Shown here: positions 31,984 through 43,605 of the stretch, piece after piece
How the letters are laid out: every line of letters starts with the position of its first letter
Numbering within the stretch: position 1 is the stretch's first letter
Source of the DNA: Promicromonospora thailandica
Lineage (GTDB): Bacteria > Actinomycetota > Actinomycetes > Actinomycetales > Cellulomonadaceae
Assembly: GCF_024171955.1 (NCBI RefSeq)
Contig: NZ_JAMTCS010000002.1
Coordinates: 448,563 to 512,562 of the forward strand
Reading direction: 5' to 3'
DNA: 64,000 bases
Notes under the pieces: model-generated
Database searches by the model: none
What the model saw: the letters and a program-made list of their open reading frames with translations, nothing else
Told to the model about the DNA's origin: nothing
Position numbers and translations under genes: made by a program

Positions 31984-32813
31984 CGGCAGAGCCCGTGGAG
32001 CAGCCCACGACGAAGACCCGCTACGACGCCGAGACCCTCGCGTCCCTGACCACCGACGCCACGGCGATCATGGCGCGCTACCCGGACCCCCGGTCCGGGC
32101 TCCTGCCGATGCTGCACCTCGTGCAGTCCGTCGACGGGTACGTCAGCCGCGACGGCATCCTGTTCTGCGCCGAGATGCTCGGCATCACCGCCGCCGAGGT
32201 CTCCGCCGTCGCCACCTTCTACACCCAGTACAAGCGCCACCCCAACGGCACCTACACCGTGGGCGTGTGCACCAACACGCTGTGCGCCGTCATGGGCGGC
32301 GACGCGATCTTCGACGAGCTCAGCGAGCACCTCGGTGTCGGCCACGACGAGACCACGCCCGACGGCGCCATCACGCTCGAACGCGTCGAGTGCAACGCCG
32401 CCTGCGACTACGCGCCCGTCGTGATGGTCAACTGGGAGTTCTTCGACAACCAGACCCCCGAGTCGGCGACGGCGCTCGCGGACAAGCTGATCCTCGGCGA
32501 GGACGTCGTCCCCACCCGCGGTGCCGCGTCCGTGTGCTCGTTCAAGCAGATGAGCCGGGTCCTGGCCGGGTTCCCCGACGGCCGCGCCGACGAGGGCGTG
32601 GGCGCGGGCGCGCCGACCCTGGCCGGCCTCCAGATCGCCCGTGAGCGCGGCTGGACCGCCCCCGAGGCCTCGGCGGCCGGGGACGCGGACGGGGCCGCCG
32701 GGCAGACCAGCCCGCCGGTGGGCACGCCCGGCTCGTCGGCCGAGCGCAAGCCCGCGACGGCGTCGGACGCCTCGGTCGGCAAGGACAAGAAGCCCGGGGA
32801 GGACGCGAAGTGA
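31980..32813 (+). CDS. nuoE: NADH-quinone oxidoreductase subunit E
   Basis: A 277-residue 24-kDa-type subunit with a [2Fe-2S] cluster (N1a). The ligands are Cys97, Cys102, Cys138 and Cys142 in VCTNTLC and VECNAACDY. The last 70 residues form a low-complexity Ala/Gly/Ser/Lys tail not found in enteric NuoE. The start overlaps nuoD and the stop overlaps the nuoF GTG. Confidence 0.95.
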   Translation: MTAEPVEQPTTKTRYDAETLASLTTDATAIMARYPDPRSGLLPMLHLVQSVDGYVSRDGILFCAEMLGITAAEVSAVATFYTQYKRHPNGTYTVGVCTNTLCAVMGGDAIFDELSEHLGVGHDETTPDGAITLERVECNAACDYAPVVMVNWEFFDNQTPESATALADKLILGEDVVPTRGAASVCSFKQMSRVLAGFPDGRADEGVGAGAPTLAGLQIARERGWTAPEASAAGDADGAAGQTSPPVGTPGSSAERKPATASDASVGKDKKPGEDAK

Positions 32814-34153
32814 CGCTCACACCGGTACTCACCGACACCTGGGACAAGGACCGCTCCTGGCGCCTGGCCACCTACGAGCGCGCCGGCGGCTACGGCGGGC
32901 TCAAGAAGGCGCTGCGCATGGAGCCGGCCGAGATCGTGCAGGCCGTGAAGGACTCGGGCCTGCGCGGCCGCGGCGGCGCGGGCTTCCCCACGGGGATGAA
33001 GTGGGGCTTCCTGCCCCCGCCCGACGGCGGCCCGCGGTACCTGGTCGTCAACGCCGACGAGTCCGAGCCGGGCACCTGCAAGGACATCCCGCTCATGCTC
33101 GCCAGCCCGCAGCACCTCATCGAGGGCGTGGCGATCACGAGCTTCGCGATCGGCTGCGACCACGCGTTCATCTACGTGCGCGGTGAGGTCCTGCACGTCT
33201 ACCGGCGGCTGCTGAGCGCGGTCGAGGAGGCGTACCGGGCCGGCTACCTGGGCAAGAACATCCAGGGCTCGGGCTTCGACCTCGACGTCACGGTGCACGC
33301 GGGCGCGGGCGCCTACATCTGCGGCGAGGAGACCGCGCTGCTCGACTCGCTCGAGGGCCTGCGCGGCCAGCCGCGGCTCAAGCCGCCGTTCCCCGCCGTG
33401 GCGGGCCTGTACGCGCGGCCCACCGTGGTCAACAACGTCGAGTCCATCGCGTCGGTCCCCGCGATCGTCGCCAACGGGGCCGACTGGTTCGCCTCGATGG
33501 GCACCGAGAAGTCGCAGGGCCACGGCCTGTTCTCGCTGTCGGGCCACGTGACCAGGCCCGGGCAGTACGAGGCGCCGCTCGGCATCACGCTGCGCGAGCT
33601 GCTCGACCTCTCGGGCGGCATCCGCGCCGGTCACGAGCTGAAGTTCTGGACGCCGGGCGGCTCGTCCACGCCCATCTTCACGCAGGAGCACCTCGACACC
33701 CCCCTGGACTACGAGTCGGTGGGCGCGGCGGGCTCCATGCTCGGTACGCGCGCGCTGCAGATCTTCGACGAGACGGTGTGCGTGGTCCGGGCCGTGTCCC
33801 GGTGGACGGACTTCTACGCGCACGAGTCGTGCGGCAAGTGCACGCCGTGCCGCGAGGGCACCTACTGGCTCAAGCAGGTGCTGCACCGCATCGAGGCGGG
33901 CGAGGGCGCCGAGGGCGATCTCGAGCTGCTGCTCGACCTGTGCGACAACATCCTCGGCAAGGCGTTCTGCGCCCTCGGTGACGGCGCGGTGTCGCCCATC
34001 ACGTCGAGCATCGAGCACTTCCGGGACGAGTACCAGGCGCACATCGACGGGCACGGCTGCCCGTTCGACCCGAGCGCGTCGGCCCTCTTCCCGTACACCC
34101 CCAAGACTCGGACCCCCGGAGCCCTCACGGGCGCCGGGGCGGGAGGTCACTGA
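32810..34153 (+). CDS. nuoF: NADH-quinone oxidoreductase subunit F
   Basis: A 447-residue 51-kDa-type subunit that binds NADH and FMN and carries cluster N3. Visible motifs are [15 protein letters not shown] (NADH), [12 protein letters not shown] (FMN), [13 protein letters not shown] and the cluster ligands in [12 protein letters not shown] plus a later cysteine (GKAFCALGD). The start is a GTG in a GTGA overlap with nuoE. Confidence 0.97.
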   Translation: MTLTPVLTDTWDKDRSWRLATYERAGGYGGLKKALRMEPAEIVQAVKDSGLRGRGGAGFPTGMKWGFLPPPDGGPRYLVVNADESEPGTCKDIPLMLASPQHLIEGVAITSFAIGCDHAFIYVRGEVLHVYRRLLSAVEEAYRAGYLGKNIQGSGFDLDVTVHAGAGAYICGEETALLDSLEGLRGQPRLKPPFPAVAGLYARPTVVNNVESIASVPAIVANGADWFASMGTEKSQGHGLFSLSGHVTRPGQYEAPLGITLRELLDLSGGIRAGHELKFWTPGGSSTPIFTQEHLDTPLDYESVGAAGSMLGTRALQIFDETVCVVRAVSRWTDFYAHESCGKCTPCREGTYWLKQVLHRIEAGEGAEGDLELLLDLCDNILGKAFCALGDGAVSPITSSIEHFRDEYQAHIDGHGCPFDPSASALFPYTPKTRTPGALTGAGAGGH

Positions 34154-36729
34154 TGACCGTCACGTCCAACGACACCAGCACCGAGGCCGCACCGGTCGAG
34201 CTGGTCACCTTCACCATCGACGGCACCGAGGTGAGCGTGCCCAAGGGCACGCTCATCATCCGGGCCGCCGAGCAGGCGGGCATCCAGATCCCGCGGTTCT
34301 GCGACCACCCGCTGCTCGCCCCCGCGGGCGCGTGCCGGCAGTGCCTCGTCGAGGTCGCGATGCCCGACCGCGAGGGCAACGTGCGGCCCATGCCGAAGCC
34401 GCAGGCGTCGTGCACCATGACGGTCGCGCCCGGCATGGTGGTCAAGACGCAGCACACCTCCGCCGCGGCCGACAAGGCGCAGCAGGGTGTCATGGAGCTG
34501 CTGCTCATGAACCACCCGCTGGACTGCCCGGTCTGCGACAAGGGCGGCGAGTGCCCCCTGCAGAACCAGGCGATGTCGAACGGCCGCACCGACTCGCGGT
34601 TCGTCGACGTCAAGCGCACGTTCCCCAAGCCGATCGCCCTGTCCACGCAGATCCTGCTGGACCGCGAGCGCTGCGTGCTGTGCCAGCGCTGCACGCGGTT
34701 CAGCGAGGAGATCGCCGGTGACGCGTTCATCGCGCTGCAGGACCGCGGCGCGCACCAGCAGATCGGCCGGTTCGACGAGGACGTGCTCGGTTTCGCGGGC
34801 GCCGAGTCGAGCACCGGCCCGGTGGACCGTCCGGTCGGCGAGGCCGCCACGGACAGCTCCGGGCGCCCGTTCTCGTCGTACTACTCGGGCAACACGGTGC
34901 AGATCTGCCCCGTGGGCGCGCTGACCGGCGCGGGCTACCGGTTCCGGTCGCGGCCGTTCGACCTGGTCAGCACCGAGAGCATCGCGGAGCACGACGCCAA
35001 CGGCTCCGCCATCCGCATCGACCACCGCCGCGGCCAGGTGCTGCGCCGCCTCTCGGGCGAGGACCCGGTGGTGAACGAGGAGTGGATCACCGACAAGGAC
35101 CGCTTCGCCTTCACGTGGCAGAGCGCGCCCGACCGCCTCACCACGCCCCTGGTCCGCGAGAACGGTGAGCTGCGGCCCGCGTCCTGGGTCGAGGCCCTGG
35201 AGGTGGCGGCGGCCGGCCTGGCCGCGGCGCGCCGGGACGGCGGCGTCGGCGTGCTGCCCGGCGGCCGGCTCACCGTGGAGGACGCGTTCGCGTGGTCCCG
35301 GTTCGCGCGGACGGCGCTCGGCACCAACGACGTGGACCAGCGGGTCCGCGTGCACTCCGCCGAGGAGGCCGCGTTCCTGGCCCATGCCGTGGCGGGTTCG
35401 GGCATGGGCGTCACGTTCGGCGATCTCGAGAAGGCCCCCGCCGTGCTGCTGGCCGGGCTGGAGGCCGAGGAGGAGGCGGGCGTCACCTACCTGCGGCTGC
35501 GCAAGGCGGCCCGGTCGGGCACGAAGATCTTCTCGATCGCCCCCTACGCCACGCGAGGCCTGCTCCGCCTGGACGGCACGCTGCTCCCGGCGGCGCCGGG
35601 CACCGAGTCCGAGTGGCTGGACGGCCTGCGCAGCGGTCAGGCGGGCGACGTCGACACCAGCGCCCTGACCCAGCCGGGTGCCGTGATCCTCGTGGGCGAG
35701 CGCCTCGCCGGCTCGCCCGGCGCGTACGCGGCGGCCCTGCGGCTCGCCGAGGCGACGGGCGCGCGGTTGGCGTGGATCCCGCGCCGGGCGGGCGAGCGCG
35801 GCGGCGTCGAGGCCGGCCTGCTGCCGGGGCTCCTGCCCGGCGGCCGCCCGGTCACGGACGCCGCGGCGCGGGCCCAGGTCGCGCAGGCCTGGGGCGCCGA
35901 GGTGCCGGCGGAGGCCGGCCGCGACACCGCGGGCATCCTCGACGCCCTGGCGTCGGGGGCGCTCGGCGGGGCCCTGGTGGGCGGCGTCGAGCTCGGCGAC
36001 CTGCCCGACCCGGAGGCCGCGCGCGCGGCCCTGGACGCGGCGGGCTTCGTCGTCAGCCTCGAGGTGCGCGCCTCGGAGGTGACCGAGCGGGCCGACGTCG
36101 TGCTGCCCGTGGCGCCGCCCGTCGAGCGCGCCGGCTCGTACTGGAACTGGGAGGGCCGCGTGCGGTCCTTCGGCGCGGCGCTCGAGTCGAACGCGCTGCC
36201 GGACCACCGCGTGCTGCACGTGCTGGCCCAGCAGCTCGGCGTGGACCTGCAGGCGGCCACGCCCGCCGAGGCCCACCTGTCGATCGCGATGACGCAGCAG
36301 GAGGCGTGGTCCGGCGACCGCGTCGCCGCCCCGCAGGACGTCCGGACGGCCGCGCCGCAGGTCGGCCCCGGCCAGGCCGTGCTCGCCACCTGGCGGCTGC
36401 AGCTCGACGCGGGCCGCGGTCAGGACGGCGAGCAGTTCCTCGCCGGCACGGCCAAGCAGCCGGTCGCGCGCCTGTCGCCGGCCACGGCGGAGGGTTTCGG
36501 GGTGGCCGACGGCGGCCGCGTCGCCGTCAGCACGTCGCGCGGGCGGGTCGAGGTGCCGGTCGCGGTGACCGCGGGCATGGTCGACGGCGTCGTCTGGCTG
36601 CCGCTGAACAGCGTGGGCAGCCGCGTCCACGCGACCCTCGGCGCGGCCGCGGGCGACCTCGTCGACGTGTCAGCGGCACAGGTCGCCCCGGTGGCCCCCA
36701 CGTCTGACAACTCGGAAAGGCAGGGGTGA
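34153..36729 (+). CDS. nuoG: NADH-quinone oxidoreductase subunit G
   Basis: An 858-residue 75-kDa-type subunit. The N-terminal [2Fe-2S] domain has [15 protein letters not shown]. The His/Cys cluster site and two further 4Fe-4S sites show [16 protein letters not shown] and [11 protein letters not shown] molybdopterin-oxidoreductase-like domain fills the rest without a cofactor motif I can name. It starts in a TGATG overlap with nuoF. Confidence 0.96.
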   Translation: MTVTSNDTSTEAAPVELVTFTIDGTEVSVPKGTLIIRAAEQAGIQIPRFCDHPLLAPAGACRQCLVEVAMPDREGNVRPMPKPQASCTMTVAPGMVVKTQHTSAAADKAQQGVMELLLMNHPLDCPVCDKGGECPLQNQAMSNGRTDSRFVDVKRTFPKPIALSTQILLDRERCVLCQRCTRFSEEIAGDAFIALQDRGAHQQIGRFDEDVLGFAGAESSTGPVDRPVGEAATDSSGRPFSSYYSGNTVQICPVGALTGAGYRFRSRPFDLVSTESIAEHDANGSAIRIDHRRGQVLRRLSGEDPVVNEEWITDKDRFAFTWQSAPDRLTTPLVRENGELRPASWVEALEVAAAGLAAARRDGGVGVLPGGRLTVEDAFAWSRFARTALGTNDVDQRVRVHSAEEAAFLAHAVAGSGMGVTFGDLEKAPAVLLAGLEAEEEAGVTYLRLRKAARSGTKIFSIAPYATRGLLRLDGTLLPAAPGTESEWLDGLRSGQAGDVDTSALTQPGAVILVGERLAGSPGAYAAALRLAEATGARLAWIPRRAGERGGVEAGLLPGLLPGGRPVTDAAARAQVAQAWGAEVPAEAGRDTAGILDALASGALGGALVGGVELGDLPDPEAARAALDAAGFVVSLEVRASEVTERADVVLPVAPPVERAGSYWNWEGRVRSFGAALESNALPDHRVLHVLAQQLGVDLQAATPAEAHLSIAMTQQEAWSGDRVAAPQDVRTAAPQVGPGQAVLATWRLQLDAGRGQDGEQFLAGTAKQPVARLSPATAEGFGVADGGRVAVSTSRGRVEVPVAVTAGMVDGVVWLPLNSVGSRVHATLGAAAGDLVDVSAAQVAPVAPTSDNSERQG

Positions 36730-38024
36730 TGGATCACGCGATCCTCGCGGCCGCGGCGCCCGGCGTCGCCGCCGACTTCTCGCAGGAGACCATCTGGGCC
36801 TCGATCGTCAAGGCCGTGCTCATCGTGGTCTTCCTGCTGACCAGCGTGCTCTTCGCGATCTGGTTCGAGCGCAAGGTCGTGGCCCGCATGCAGGTGCGGC
36901 CCGGCCCCAACTGGCACGGGCCCTTCGGCCTGCTCCAGTCGCTCGCGGATGCCATGAAGCTGCTGCTCAAGGAGGACATGACGGTCACGCGGGCCGACAA
37001 GCTCGTGTACCTGCTGGCGCCGATGATCTCGGTGTTCTGCTCGCTGCTCGTCTTCGCCGTCATCCCGTTCGGGCCGAGCCTCCCGTTCCCCTGGACGGAC
37101 TGGACCACCCCGGCGCAGCTCACCGACTTCCCCGTGGCGACGCTCTACATCCTGGCCGCCGCGTCGCTCGGCGTGTACGGCATCGTGCTCGGCGGCTGGT
37201 CCTCCGGCTCGACGTACCCGCTGCTCGGCTCCGTGCGCTCGACGGCGCAGGTGATCAGCTACGAGCTCGCGATGGGCCTGTCGCTGGTGAGCGTGTTCAT
37301 CATGGCGGGGTCGATGTCGACGTCGCAGATCGTGTCGAGCCAGACCCAGATCTGGTGGTTCATCCCGCTCGCGCCCGCCTTCGTGATCTACGTGATCTCG
37401 ATGATCGGCGAGACCAACCGCCTGCCGTTCGACCTCCCCGAGGCCGAGGGCGAGCTGGTCTCCGGCTACATGACCGAGTACTCGTCGATGAAGTTCGCCT
37501 GGTTCTTCCTGGCGGAGTACATCAACATGCTCAACGTCTCCGCCGTCTGCGTGACCCTGTTCCTGGGCGGCTGGCGCGCGCCCGTGCCCGAGGGGTTCCT
37601 CGGCGGCGCGCTCAACGAGGGCTGGCTGCCGATCATCTGGTTCCTCGTGAAGCTGTGGGCCGTCATGTTCGTCTTCGTGTGGGTGCGCGGCACGCTGCTG
37701 CGCCTGCGCTACGACCAGTTCATGGTGTTCGGCTGGAAGGTGCTCATCCCGGTCGCGCTCGCGTGGGTCGTCGTGCTGGCCGTCGTGCAGTGGCTGCAGC
37801 GCGTGCAGGGCGTCACCTACCAGCAGTTCATCCCGGTGATCGTCGGCGCCGCCGTCGTCTTCGTGGCCGTCATGTGGTTCTGGCCCGAGAAGAAGGCGCC
37901 ACCGGCGGGCGAGGCGGAGAAGGAGACGGTGGACGCGTTCGCCGGCGGCTTCCCCGTGCCCCCGCTGCCCGGCGAGAAGCTGCCCCCGTCCAAGCGGTTC
38001 GGAAAGGAGGTCACCGGTGAGTAG
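36729..38024 (+). CDS. nuoH: NADH-quinone oxidoreductase subunit H
   Basis: A 431-residue membrane subunit that completes the quinone tunnel. Signatures are [27 protein letters not shown] and [20 protein letters not shown]. About eight helices are visible, followed by a charged tail. ATG at 36729 overlaps the nuoG stop and has GGAAAGG at 8 nt; GTG at 36726 is an alternative three bases earlier. The end overlaps nuoI by 8 nt. Confidence 0.96.
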   Translation: MDHAILAAAAPGVAADFSQETIWASIVKAVLIVVFLLTSVLFAIWFERKVVARMQVRPGPNWHGPFGLLQSLADAMKLLLKEDMTVTRADKLVYLLAPMISVFCSLLVFAVIPFGPSLPFPWTDWTTPAQLTDFPVATLYILAAASLGVYGIVLGGWSSGSTYPLLGSVRSTAQVISYELAMGLSLVSVFIMAGSMSTSQIVSSQTQIWWFIPLAPAFVIYVISMIGETNRLPFDLPEAEGELVSGYMTEYSSMKFAWFFLAEYINMLNVSAVCVTLFLGGWRAPVPEGFLGGALNEGWLPIIWFLVKLWAVMFVFVWVRGTLLRLRYDQFMVFGWKVLIPVALAWVVVLAVVQWLQRVQGVTYQQFIPVIVGAAVVFVAVMWFWPEKKAPPAGEAEKETVDAFAGGFPVPPLPGEKLPPSKRFGKEVTGE

Positions 38025-38910
38025 CACAGAGCCGGGTGACTACCAGCCCTTGCGGCCCCAGCCGGGGGCGCTCGGAGAGATCTTCGCCCCCGTCGCGGGC
38101 TTCGGCGTGACGCTGTCGTCGATGTTCAGGCCCACGGTCACGGAGCAGTACCCGCGCAAGAAGGAGCCGACCCAGCGCCGGTTCCACGGGCGCCACCAGC
38201 TCAACCGGTACGCCGACGGGCTGGAGAAGTGCATCGGCTGCGAGCTGTGCGCGTGGGCCTGCCCGGCGGACGCGATCTACGTGGAGGGCGCGTCCAACGC
38301 GGACCTGCCCGAGAACGCGGGGCGCCAGGTCAAGGCCGACGACTCCGGCGGGGCCCACATGAGCCCCGGCGAGCGGTACGGGCGCGTCTACCAGATCAAC
38401 TACCTGCGCTGCATCTTCTGCGGGCTGTGCATCGAGGCGTGCCCCACGCGGGCGCTGACCATGACGAACGACTTCGAGCTGGCCGGGAACTCCCGCGCGG
38501 GCATGATCTACGAGAAGCAGGACCTGCTGGCCCCGCTGTCGGAGGGCATGCTCGCGGCCCCGCACCCCATGGTCGAGGGCACCACGGACACCGACTACTA
38601 CAGCGGCGACGTGCTCGGCCCGACGGCGGCGCAGGTCGCCTGGGTGCGCGAGGCGCGGCCCGACGACGAGACCCTGGACGCCGCCGAGGCGGTCGTCTCG
38701 GGCACCGCGCCGGCGCCGACCCCGCGCAAGCACGAGCTGCGCCCGGACGAGGGTCCCGGCGCGGCGGAGCGGTCCGCGGGCGCGGCCGCCGTCGGCTCGG
38801 TGCGGGACGACGCGGGCTCGACCACAGGGGCGCGCTCGACGAGCGAGCCCGGCTCCGTCGGCGAGTCGGACCTCACGGGGCTCCCGTCGCGCACGGAGGT
38901 GACGGCATGA
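38017..38910 (+). CDS. nuoI: NADH-quinone oxidoreductase subunit I
   Basis: A 297-residue 23-kDa-type subunit with two [4Fe-4S] clusters (N6a, N6b). The ligands are Cys72, 75, 78, 82 ([12 protein letters not shown]) and Cys132, 135, 138, 142 ([12 protein letters not shown]). The last 90 residues or so are an Ala/Glu/Ser/Gly-rich extension of unknown use. The GTG start follows GGAAAGGAGG inside the end of nuoH. Confidence 0.96.
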   Translation: MSSTEPGDYQPLRPQPGALGEIFAPVAGFGVTLSSMFRPTVTEQYPRKKEPTQRRFHGRHQLNRYADGLEKCIGCELCAWACPADAIYVEGASNADLPENAGRQVKADDSGGAHMSPGERYGRVYQINYLRCIFCGLCIEACPTRALTMTNDFELAGNSRAGMIYEKQDLLAPLSEGMLAAPHPMVEGTTDTDYYSGDVLGPTAAQVAWVREARPDDETLDAAEAVVSGTAPAPTPRKHELRPDEGPGAAERSAGAAAVGSVRDDAGSTTGARSTSEPGSVGESDLTGLPSRTEVTA

Positions 38911-39707
38911 CCCCCGCCGGGCTGGAGATCTCGGGCGGGGAGACCGTCCTGTTCTGGGTGGTCGCGCCGCTGATGGTGCTCGCCGCGCTGGGCCTGCTGT
39001 TCGTGCGGCGCGCCGTGCACGCCGCGATGTGCCTCGTGTTCGTCATGGTCAGCATGGCGATCCTGTACATCGCGCAGGAGGCGCCCTTCCTCGGCGTCGT
39101 GCAGGTGGTCGTGTACACGGGCGCCGTGATGATGCTGTTCCTGTTCGTGCTGATGCTCGTCGGCGTCGACGCGTCCGACTCGCTCACCGAGACCATCCGC
39201 GGTCAGCGCTGGGTGGGTCTGCTCATCGGGCTGGGTCTCGCGCTGGTGCTCGGCGGCGTCGTCGGCCGGGCGGCCTTCCCGCCCGGCGTCGGCCTCGCCG
39301 GGGGCGACCCGGGCGGCGTCGCCAACCCGCAGGCGCTGGCGCGCGTGCTGTTCGGCGACTACGTGCTGGCCATGGAGGCCGTGGGCGTGCTGCTCGTGAC
39401 GGCCGCCGTCGGCGCGCTGGTGCTCACGCACCGGCGCCGGCTCACGCCGAAGCAGAACCAGCGCACGGTCGCGGAGGCCCGCGTCAAGGCGCTGTCGCAG
39501 GGCGTCACCCTCACCCCGCTGCCCTCGCCCGGCGTCTACGCCACCTCCAACGCGATGGACACCCCTGCGCTCGGCCCGGACGGTGAGCAGGTCCCGCAGT
39601 CGGTGTCGCGCGTGCTGCGCATCCGGGGCCAGGAGCGGCCCGCCCCGCACACCGCCGTCGCGCTGGTGGAGAACCAGGCGGACCGCGGTACCGAGGAGGA
39701 GTCCTGA
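38907..39707 (+). CDS. nuoJ: NADH-quinone oxidoreductase subunit J
   Basis: A 266-residue membrane subunit with five helices. The conserved stretch [31 protein letters not shown] identifies it. The 90-residue hydrophilic C-terminal tail is longer than in enteric NuoJ. ATG overlaps the nuoI stop and the stop overlaps nuoK. Confidence 0.95.
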   Translation: MTPAGLEISGGETVLFWVVAPLMVLAALGLLFVRRAVHAAMCLVFVMVSMAILYIAQEAPFLGVVQVVVYTGAVMMLFLFVLMLVGVDASDSLTETIRGQRWVGLLIGLGLALVLGGVVGRAAFPPGVGLAGGDPGGVANPQALARVLFGDYVLAMEAVGVLLVTAAVGALVLTHRRRLTPKQNQRTVAEARVKALSQGVTLTPLPSPGVYATSNAMDTPALGPDGEQVPQSVSRVLRIRGQERPAPHTAVALVENQADRGTEEES

Positions 39708-40006
39708 TGGACGTCACCAACTACGTGGTGCTGGCCGCCGTGCTGTTCGCCATCGGGGCGACCACCGTGCTGCTGCGCCGCAACGCGATCGTCGTGTTCA
39801 TGGGCGTCGAGCTCATGCTCAACGCGACCAACCTCGCCTTCGTCACCTTCGCCCGGATGCACGGCGACCTGACGGGCCAGGTGCTCGCCTTCTTCGTCAT
39901 GGTCGTCGCCGCCGCCGAGGTCGTCGTCGGCCTGGCCATCATCGTGACGATCTTCCGTACCCGGCGCTCGGCCTCGGTCGACGACGTCAACCTGCTCCGT
40001 GGGTGA
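39707..40006 (+). CDS. nuoK: NADH-quinone oxidoreductase subunit K
   Basis: A 99-residue membrane subunit with three helices. The proton-path glutamates are in [17 protein letters not shown] and [13 protein letters not shown]. It overlaps nuoJ by 3 nt. A 60-bp gap without a clear promoter separates it from nuoL. Confidence 0.96.
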   Translation: MDVTNYVVLAAVLFAIGATTVLLRRNAIVVFMGVELMLNATNLAFVTFARMHGDLTGQVLAFFVMVVAAAEVVVGLAIIVTIFRTRRSASVDDVNLLRG

Positions 40007-40066
40007 GGCGAAGGTGCAGCGGAACCGCAGACTCACCCACCATGAAGATCCTCTGAGGGGGAGACA

Positions 40067-42007
40067 GTGAACGACGTGATCGGGCTCGCCCCCTGGCTGG
40101 TCGGCTTCCCGCTGATCGGCGCGGCAGTGCTGCTGCTGGGCGGCAGGGCCACCGACCGCTGGGGCCACTGGCTCGGCGTGGCGGCCTCCGCTGCCTCCGC
40201 GGTGGTCGCCTTCATCCTGATGTTCCGCATGATCGGTACGCCGCCCGAGGAGCGCGCGGTCGACCACGGCCTGTGGACGTGGTTGTCCGCGGGCGGTCTC
40301 GACGTGGACCTCGGCCTCCGGCTGGACCCGCTGTCCCTGACGTTCGTGATGCTCGTGACCTTCGTGGGCACGCTCATCCACGTGTACTCCGTGGCCTACA
40401 TGGACCACGACGTCGACCGGCGCCGGTTCTTCGCGTACCTCAACCTGTTCGTCGCGGCCATGCTGACGCTGGTGCTCGCCGACTCCTACCTGCTGCTGTT
40501 CGTGGGCTGGGAGGGTGTGGGCGTCGCGTCCTACCTGCTCATCGGGTTCTGGGACACCGGACGGCCGTCGGCCCGCGAGAACGCGGTGGCGGCCAAGAAG
40601 GCGTTCGTCATGAACCGCGTGGGCGACATGGGGCTCATCGCCGCCATGGCGATCCTCTTCGCGACCGTCGGCAGCGTGAGCTTCGCCGACGTGCTCCCGG
40701 CGGCCGGCGGGCTCTCCGAGACGACGGCGACCGCCGTCGGCCTGTGCCTGCTGCTCGCCGCGTGCGGCAAGTCGGCGCAGTTCCCGCTGCAGGCCTGGCT
40801 CGGCGACGCGATGGCTGGCCCCACGCCGGTGTCCGCGCTCATCCACGCCGCCACCATGGTCACCGCGGGCGTCTACCTCATGGTGCGCTCGGGCCCGATC
40901 CTGGAGGCGGCGCCGACGGCGCAGCTCGTCGTCGTCGTCGTGGGCGCCGTGACCCTGCTGTTCGGCGCGGTCGTCGGTACCGCGAAGGACGACATCAAGA
41001 AGGCGCTGGCCGCCTCGACGATGTCCCAGATCGGCTACATGATGCTCGCGGCGGGCCTCGGCCCGGCGGGGTACGCGTTCGCGATCTTCCACCTGCTCAC
41101 GCACGGCTTCTTCAAGGCGGGCCTGTTCCTCGGGGCGGGCTCGGTGATGCACGCGATGGGCGACCAGACCGACATGCGCCGCTTCGGCGGGCTGTCGCGG
41201 TTCCTGCCCATCACCTGGATCACGATGGGCCTCGGGTGGCTCGCGATCCTCGGCATCCCGCCGTTCTCCGGCTTCTGGAGCAAGGACGGGATCATCGAGG
41301 CCGCGTTCGTGCCCGTGGACGGGCAGCCGTGGCGGGCGTGGGTGTTCGGTTCCGTCGCCGTGCTCGGCGCCGCGATCACCGCCTTCTACATGACCCGCCT
41401 GTTCTTCATGACGTTCGGCGGACGCCGGCCGCGCTGGACCGAGAACCAGCACCCGCACGAGGGCTCCCCGCTGATGTGGTGGCCGCTCGTGTTCCTGGGC
41501 GTCGGCTCCGCCGCGCTCGGCGCCGTGCTCGGCATCGGCGGCACGTTCACCACCTGGCTCGAGCCGGTGGTGGGGCACGCCGAGCACCACGAGCCGGTGC
41601 TGCCCGTGCCCGCGATCATCACCGTCACGCTCGTGCTGGTGGTGCTCGGCGCGGCCCTCGCGTTCCGCATGTACGCGGTCGCCCTGGTCCCGGAGGAGGC
41701 GCCCCGCGGCTCGTTCCTGACCCGGGCCGCCCGCAAGGACCTGTACCAGGACGCCGCCAACGAGACCCTCGTGGTGCTGCCGGCGCACGGCGTGGCCCGC
41801 CTGGTGCAGGTGGGCGACCGGGACGTCGTCGACCGTGGATGGGGCGTGCTGCCCCTGGCCGTCTCGTGGTTCGGCGCGATGTTCCGCAAGGCGCAGACCG
41901 GGTACGTCCGCTCGTACGCCGCCGGCATGGCGGGCGGTGTCCTCGTGATCGCCGTCGTCGCCTGGCTGGTCATCCAGCTCGGTGGAGGCCTGGGTGGTGC
42001 CCAGTGA
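40067..42007 (+). CDS. nuoL: NADH-quinone oxidoreductase subunit L
   Basis: A 646-residue antiporter-like proton-pumping subunit. Signatures are FLFVGWEGVGVASYLLIGFW-like residues near 150, FPLQAWLGDAMAGPTPVSAL, IHAATMVTAGVYL and the lysine in ATM-SQIGYMMLA context. The long lateral helix region lies at the C-terminus. The GTG at 40067 follows GGGGGAGA. Confidence 0.96.
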   Translation: MNDVIGLAPWLVGFPLIGAAVLLLGGRATDRWGHWLGVAASAASAVVAFILMFRMIGTPPEERAVDHGLWTWLSAGGLDVDLGLRLDPLSLTFVMLVTFVGTLIHVYSVAYMDHDVDRRRFFAYLNLFVAAMLTLVLADSYLLLFVGWEGVGVASYLLIGFWDTGRPSARENAVAAKKAFVMNRVGDMGLIAAMAILFATVGSVSFADVLPAAGGLSETTATAVGLCLLLAACGKSAQFPLQAWLGDAMAGPTPVSALIHAATMVTAGVYLMVRSGPILEAAPTAQLVVVVVGAVTLLFGAVVGTAKDDIKKALAASTMSQIGYMMLAAGLGPAGYAFAIFHLLTHGFFKAGLFLGAGSVMHAMGDQTDMRRFGGLSRFLPITWITMGLGWLAILGIPPFSGFWSKDGIIEAAFVPVDGQPWRAWVFGSVAVLGAAITAFYMTRLFFMTFGGRRPRWTENQHPHEGSPLMWWPLVFLGVGSAALGAVLGIGGTFTTWLEPVVGHAEHHEPVLPVPAIITVTLVLVVLGAALAFRMYAVALVPEEAPRGSFLTRAARKDLYQDAANETLVVLPAHGVARLVQVGDRDVVDRGWGVLPLAVSWFGAMFRKAQTGYVRSYAAGMAGGVLVIAVVAWLVIQLGGGLGGAQ

Positions 42008-42018
42008 TCGGAGGAGAG

Positions 42019-43605
42019 ATGTTTCCCTGGCTGACCGTGCTCGTCGCATGGCCGCTGGTCGGCGCCGCCGTGGTGGGCCTGAGCGCACTGGTGCGCCGAC
42101 GCACCGGGCCCGCGGGCGGCGGGACCGGCCTGGCCCGCCCGCTGGCGCTCGTGTTCTCGCTCGTCGAGGTGGGCCTGCTGGTCGGGGCCTTCCTGGCGTT
42201 CGACACGGGTGCCGCGGCCGAGCACCAGCTCGCCGAGCAGCACGCCTGGATCCCGCAGATCGGCGCGTCCTACGCGGTGGGCGTCGACGGCGTGGGCCTG
42301 CTGCTCGTGGCCCTGTCCGTGGTGCTGGTGCCGCTCGTGCTGCTCGCCGCCTGGCGCGAGCAGGGCCGCGACGAGGTGCGCCTGCGCCGGTTCGTGGCGC
42401 TCGTGCTGCTGCTCGAGGCGTTCATGGTGGCCGTGTTCAGCGCGCGTGACGTGTTCCTCTTCTACGTGCTGTTCGAGGCCATGCTGATCCCGGCCTACTT
42501 CCTCATCGGCGGGTTCGGCCAGGGCGCCGGACGGCGTCGCGCGGCCGTGAAGTTCCTGATGTTCAGCCTGGGCGGCGGGCTCATCATGCTCGCCGCGGTG
42601 ATCGCGCTGTACTTCCTCGCGGTCGACGCGGGCGTGGACCCGCGGCAGGCGTTCCTCGTGGGCCAGCTCACCGCGGTGGACCTCGGCACGGTGGCCGAGC
42701 GCCTGATGTTCGTCGGGTTCTTCATCGCCTTCGCGATCAAGGCCCCGATGGTCCCGGTGCACAGCTGGCTGCCCGACGTGGCGGGCAACGCCACGCCCGG
42801 CACGTCGACCCTCCTGATCTGCGTGCTGGACAAGGTGGGCACCTTCGGGATGCTGACCCTGTGCCTGCCGCTGTTCCCGGAGGCCTCCCGCTGGGCGGCA
42901 CCGTTCGTGATCGCGCTCGCCGTGGTGTCGGTGCTGTACGGGGCGATCATGGCGATCATGCAGACCGACCTGCTGCGGCTGGTCGGCTGGACCTCGGTGA
43001 GCCACTTCGGCTTCATCATCCTGGGCATCTTCACGTTCACGCCGCTGGGCACCGCCGGGTCGAGCTTCATGATGCTCAACCACGGCCTCGCCACCGGCGC
43101 GCTGTTCCTCGTGGCCGGGTTCCTCGTGTCCCGCCACCCGGAGCGGTCGCAGAAGATCGCGGCCTACAGCGGGCTGCGGTCGGTGACCCCGGTGCTCGCG
43201 GGTACGTTCCTCGTGGCGGGCCTGGCGACGCTGTCGCTGCCCGGCCTGGCCACGTTCGTCAGCGAGATCATGGTGCTGATCGGTGCGTTCGGCGGCTCGC
43301 CCGCCGGGTCGGCCGCCTGGGCGATCGCAGCGATCCCCGGCGTGGTGCTCGCGGCCGTCTACGTGCTGCTGACCTATCAGAAGATCTTCACGGGGGCGCC
43401 GGCCGCGGGGCTGGAGGCCCTGCCCGACCTGCGGGTGCGTGAGCGCGTCGTCGCCGCGCCGCTCGTGGCCGGCCTCCTGGTGCTCGGTCTGGTGCCGAGC
43501 CTTGCCCTGACCTACGTGGACGCGCCCGCCGAGCAGTCGGTGGCCGCCGTCACGGCGGTCGACGAACCGGCGGACGCCGCCGCGCAGATGGGGAGCGACA
43601 AGTGA
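42019..43605 (+). CDS. nuoM: NADH-quinone oxidoreductase subunit M
   Basis: A 528-residue antiporter-like subunit. Signatures are FYVLFEAMLIPAYFLIG, KAPMVPVHSWLPDV, and GWTSVSHFGFIILGIF. The ATG at 42019 is preceded by GGAGGAGAG; a GTG at 42004 that overlaps the nuoL stop is an equally coupled alternative and would add five residues. The stop overlaps the nuoN start. Confidence 0.95.
   Translation: MFPWLTVLVAWPLVGAAVVGLSALVRRRTGPAGGGTGLARPLALVFSLVEVGLLVGAFLAFDTGAAAEHQLAEQHAWIPQIGASYAVGVDGVGLLLVALSVVLVPLVLLAAWREQGRDEVRLRRFVALVLLLEAFMVAVFSARDVFLFYVLFEAMLIPAYFLIGGFGQGAGRRRAAVKFLMFSLGGGLIMLAAVIALYFLAVDAGVDPRQAFLVGQLTAVDLGTVAERLMFVGFFIAFAIKAPMVPVHSWLPDVAGNATPGTSTLLICVLDKVGTFGMLTLCLPLFPEASRWAAPFVIALAVVSVLYGAIMAIMQTDLLRLVGWTSVSHFGFIILGIFTFTPLGTAGSSFMMLNHGLATGALFLVAGFLVSRHPERSQKIAAYSGLRSVTPVLAGTFLVAGLATLSLPGLATFVSEIMVLIGAFGGSPAGSAAWAIAAIPGVVLAAVYVLLTYQKIFTGAPAAGLEALPDLRVRERVVAAPLVAGLLVLGLVPSLALTYVDAPAEQSVAAVTAVDEPADAAAQMGSDK

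Noticed and set aside
40042..40056. Five-codon mini-ORF (ATG to TGA) in the nuoK-nuoL gap as a leader peptide
   Set aside because: It lacks a ribosome site and any attenuator structure; a chance ATG is the simpler reading.
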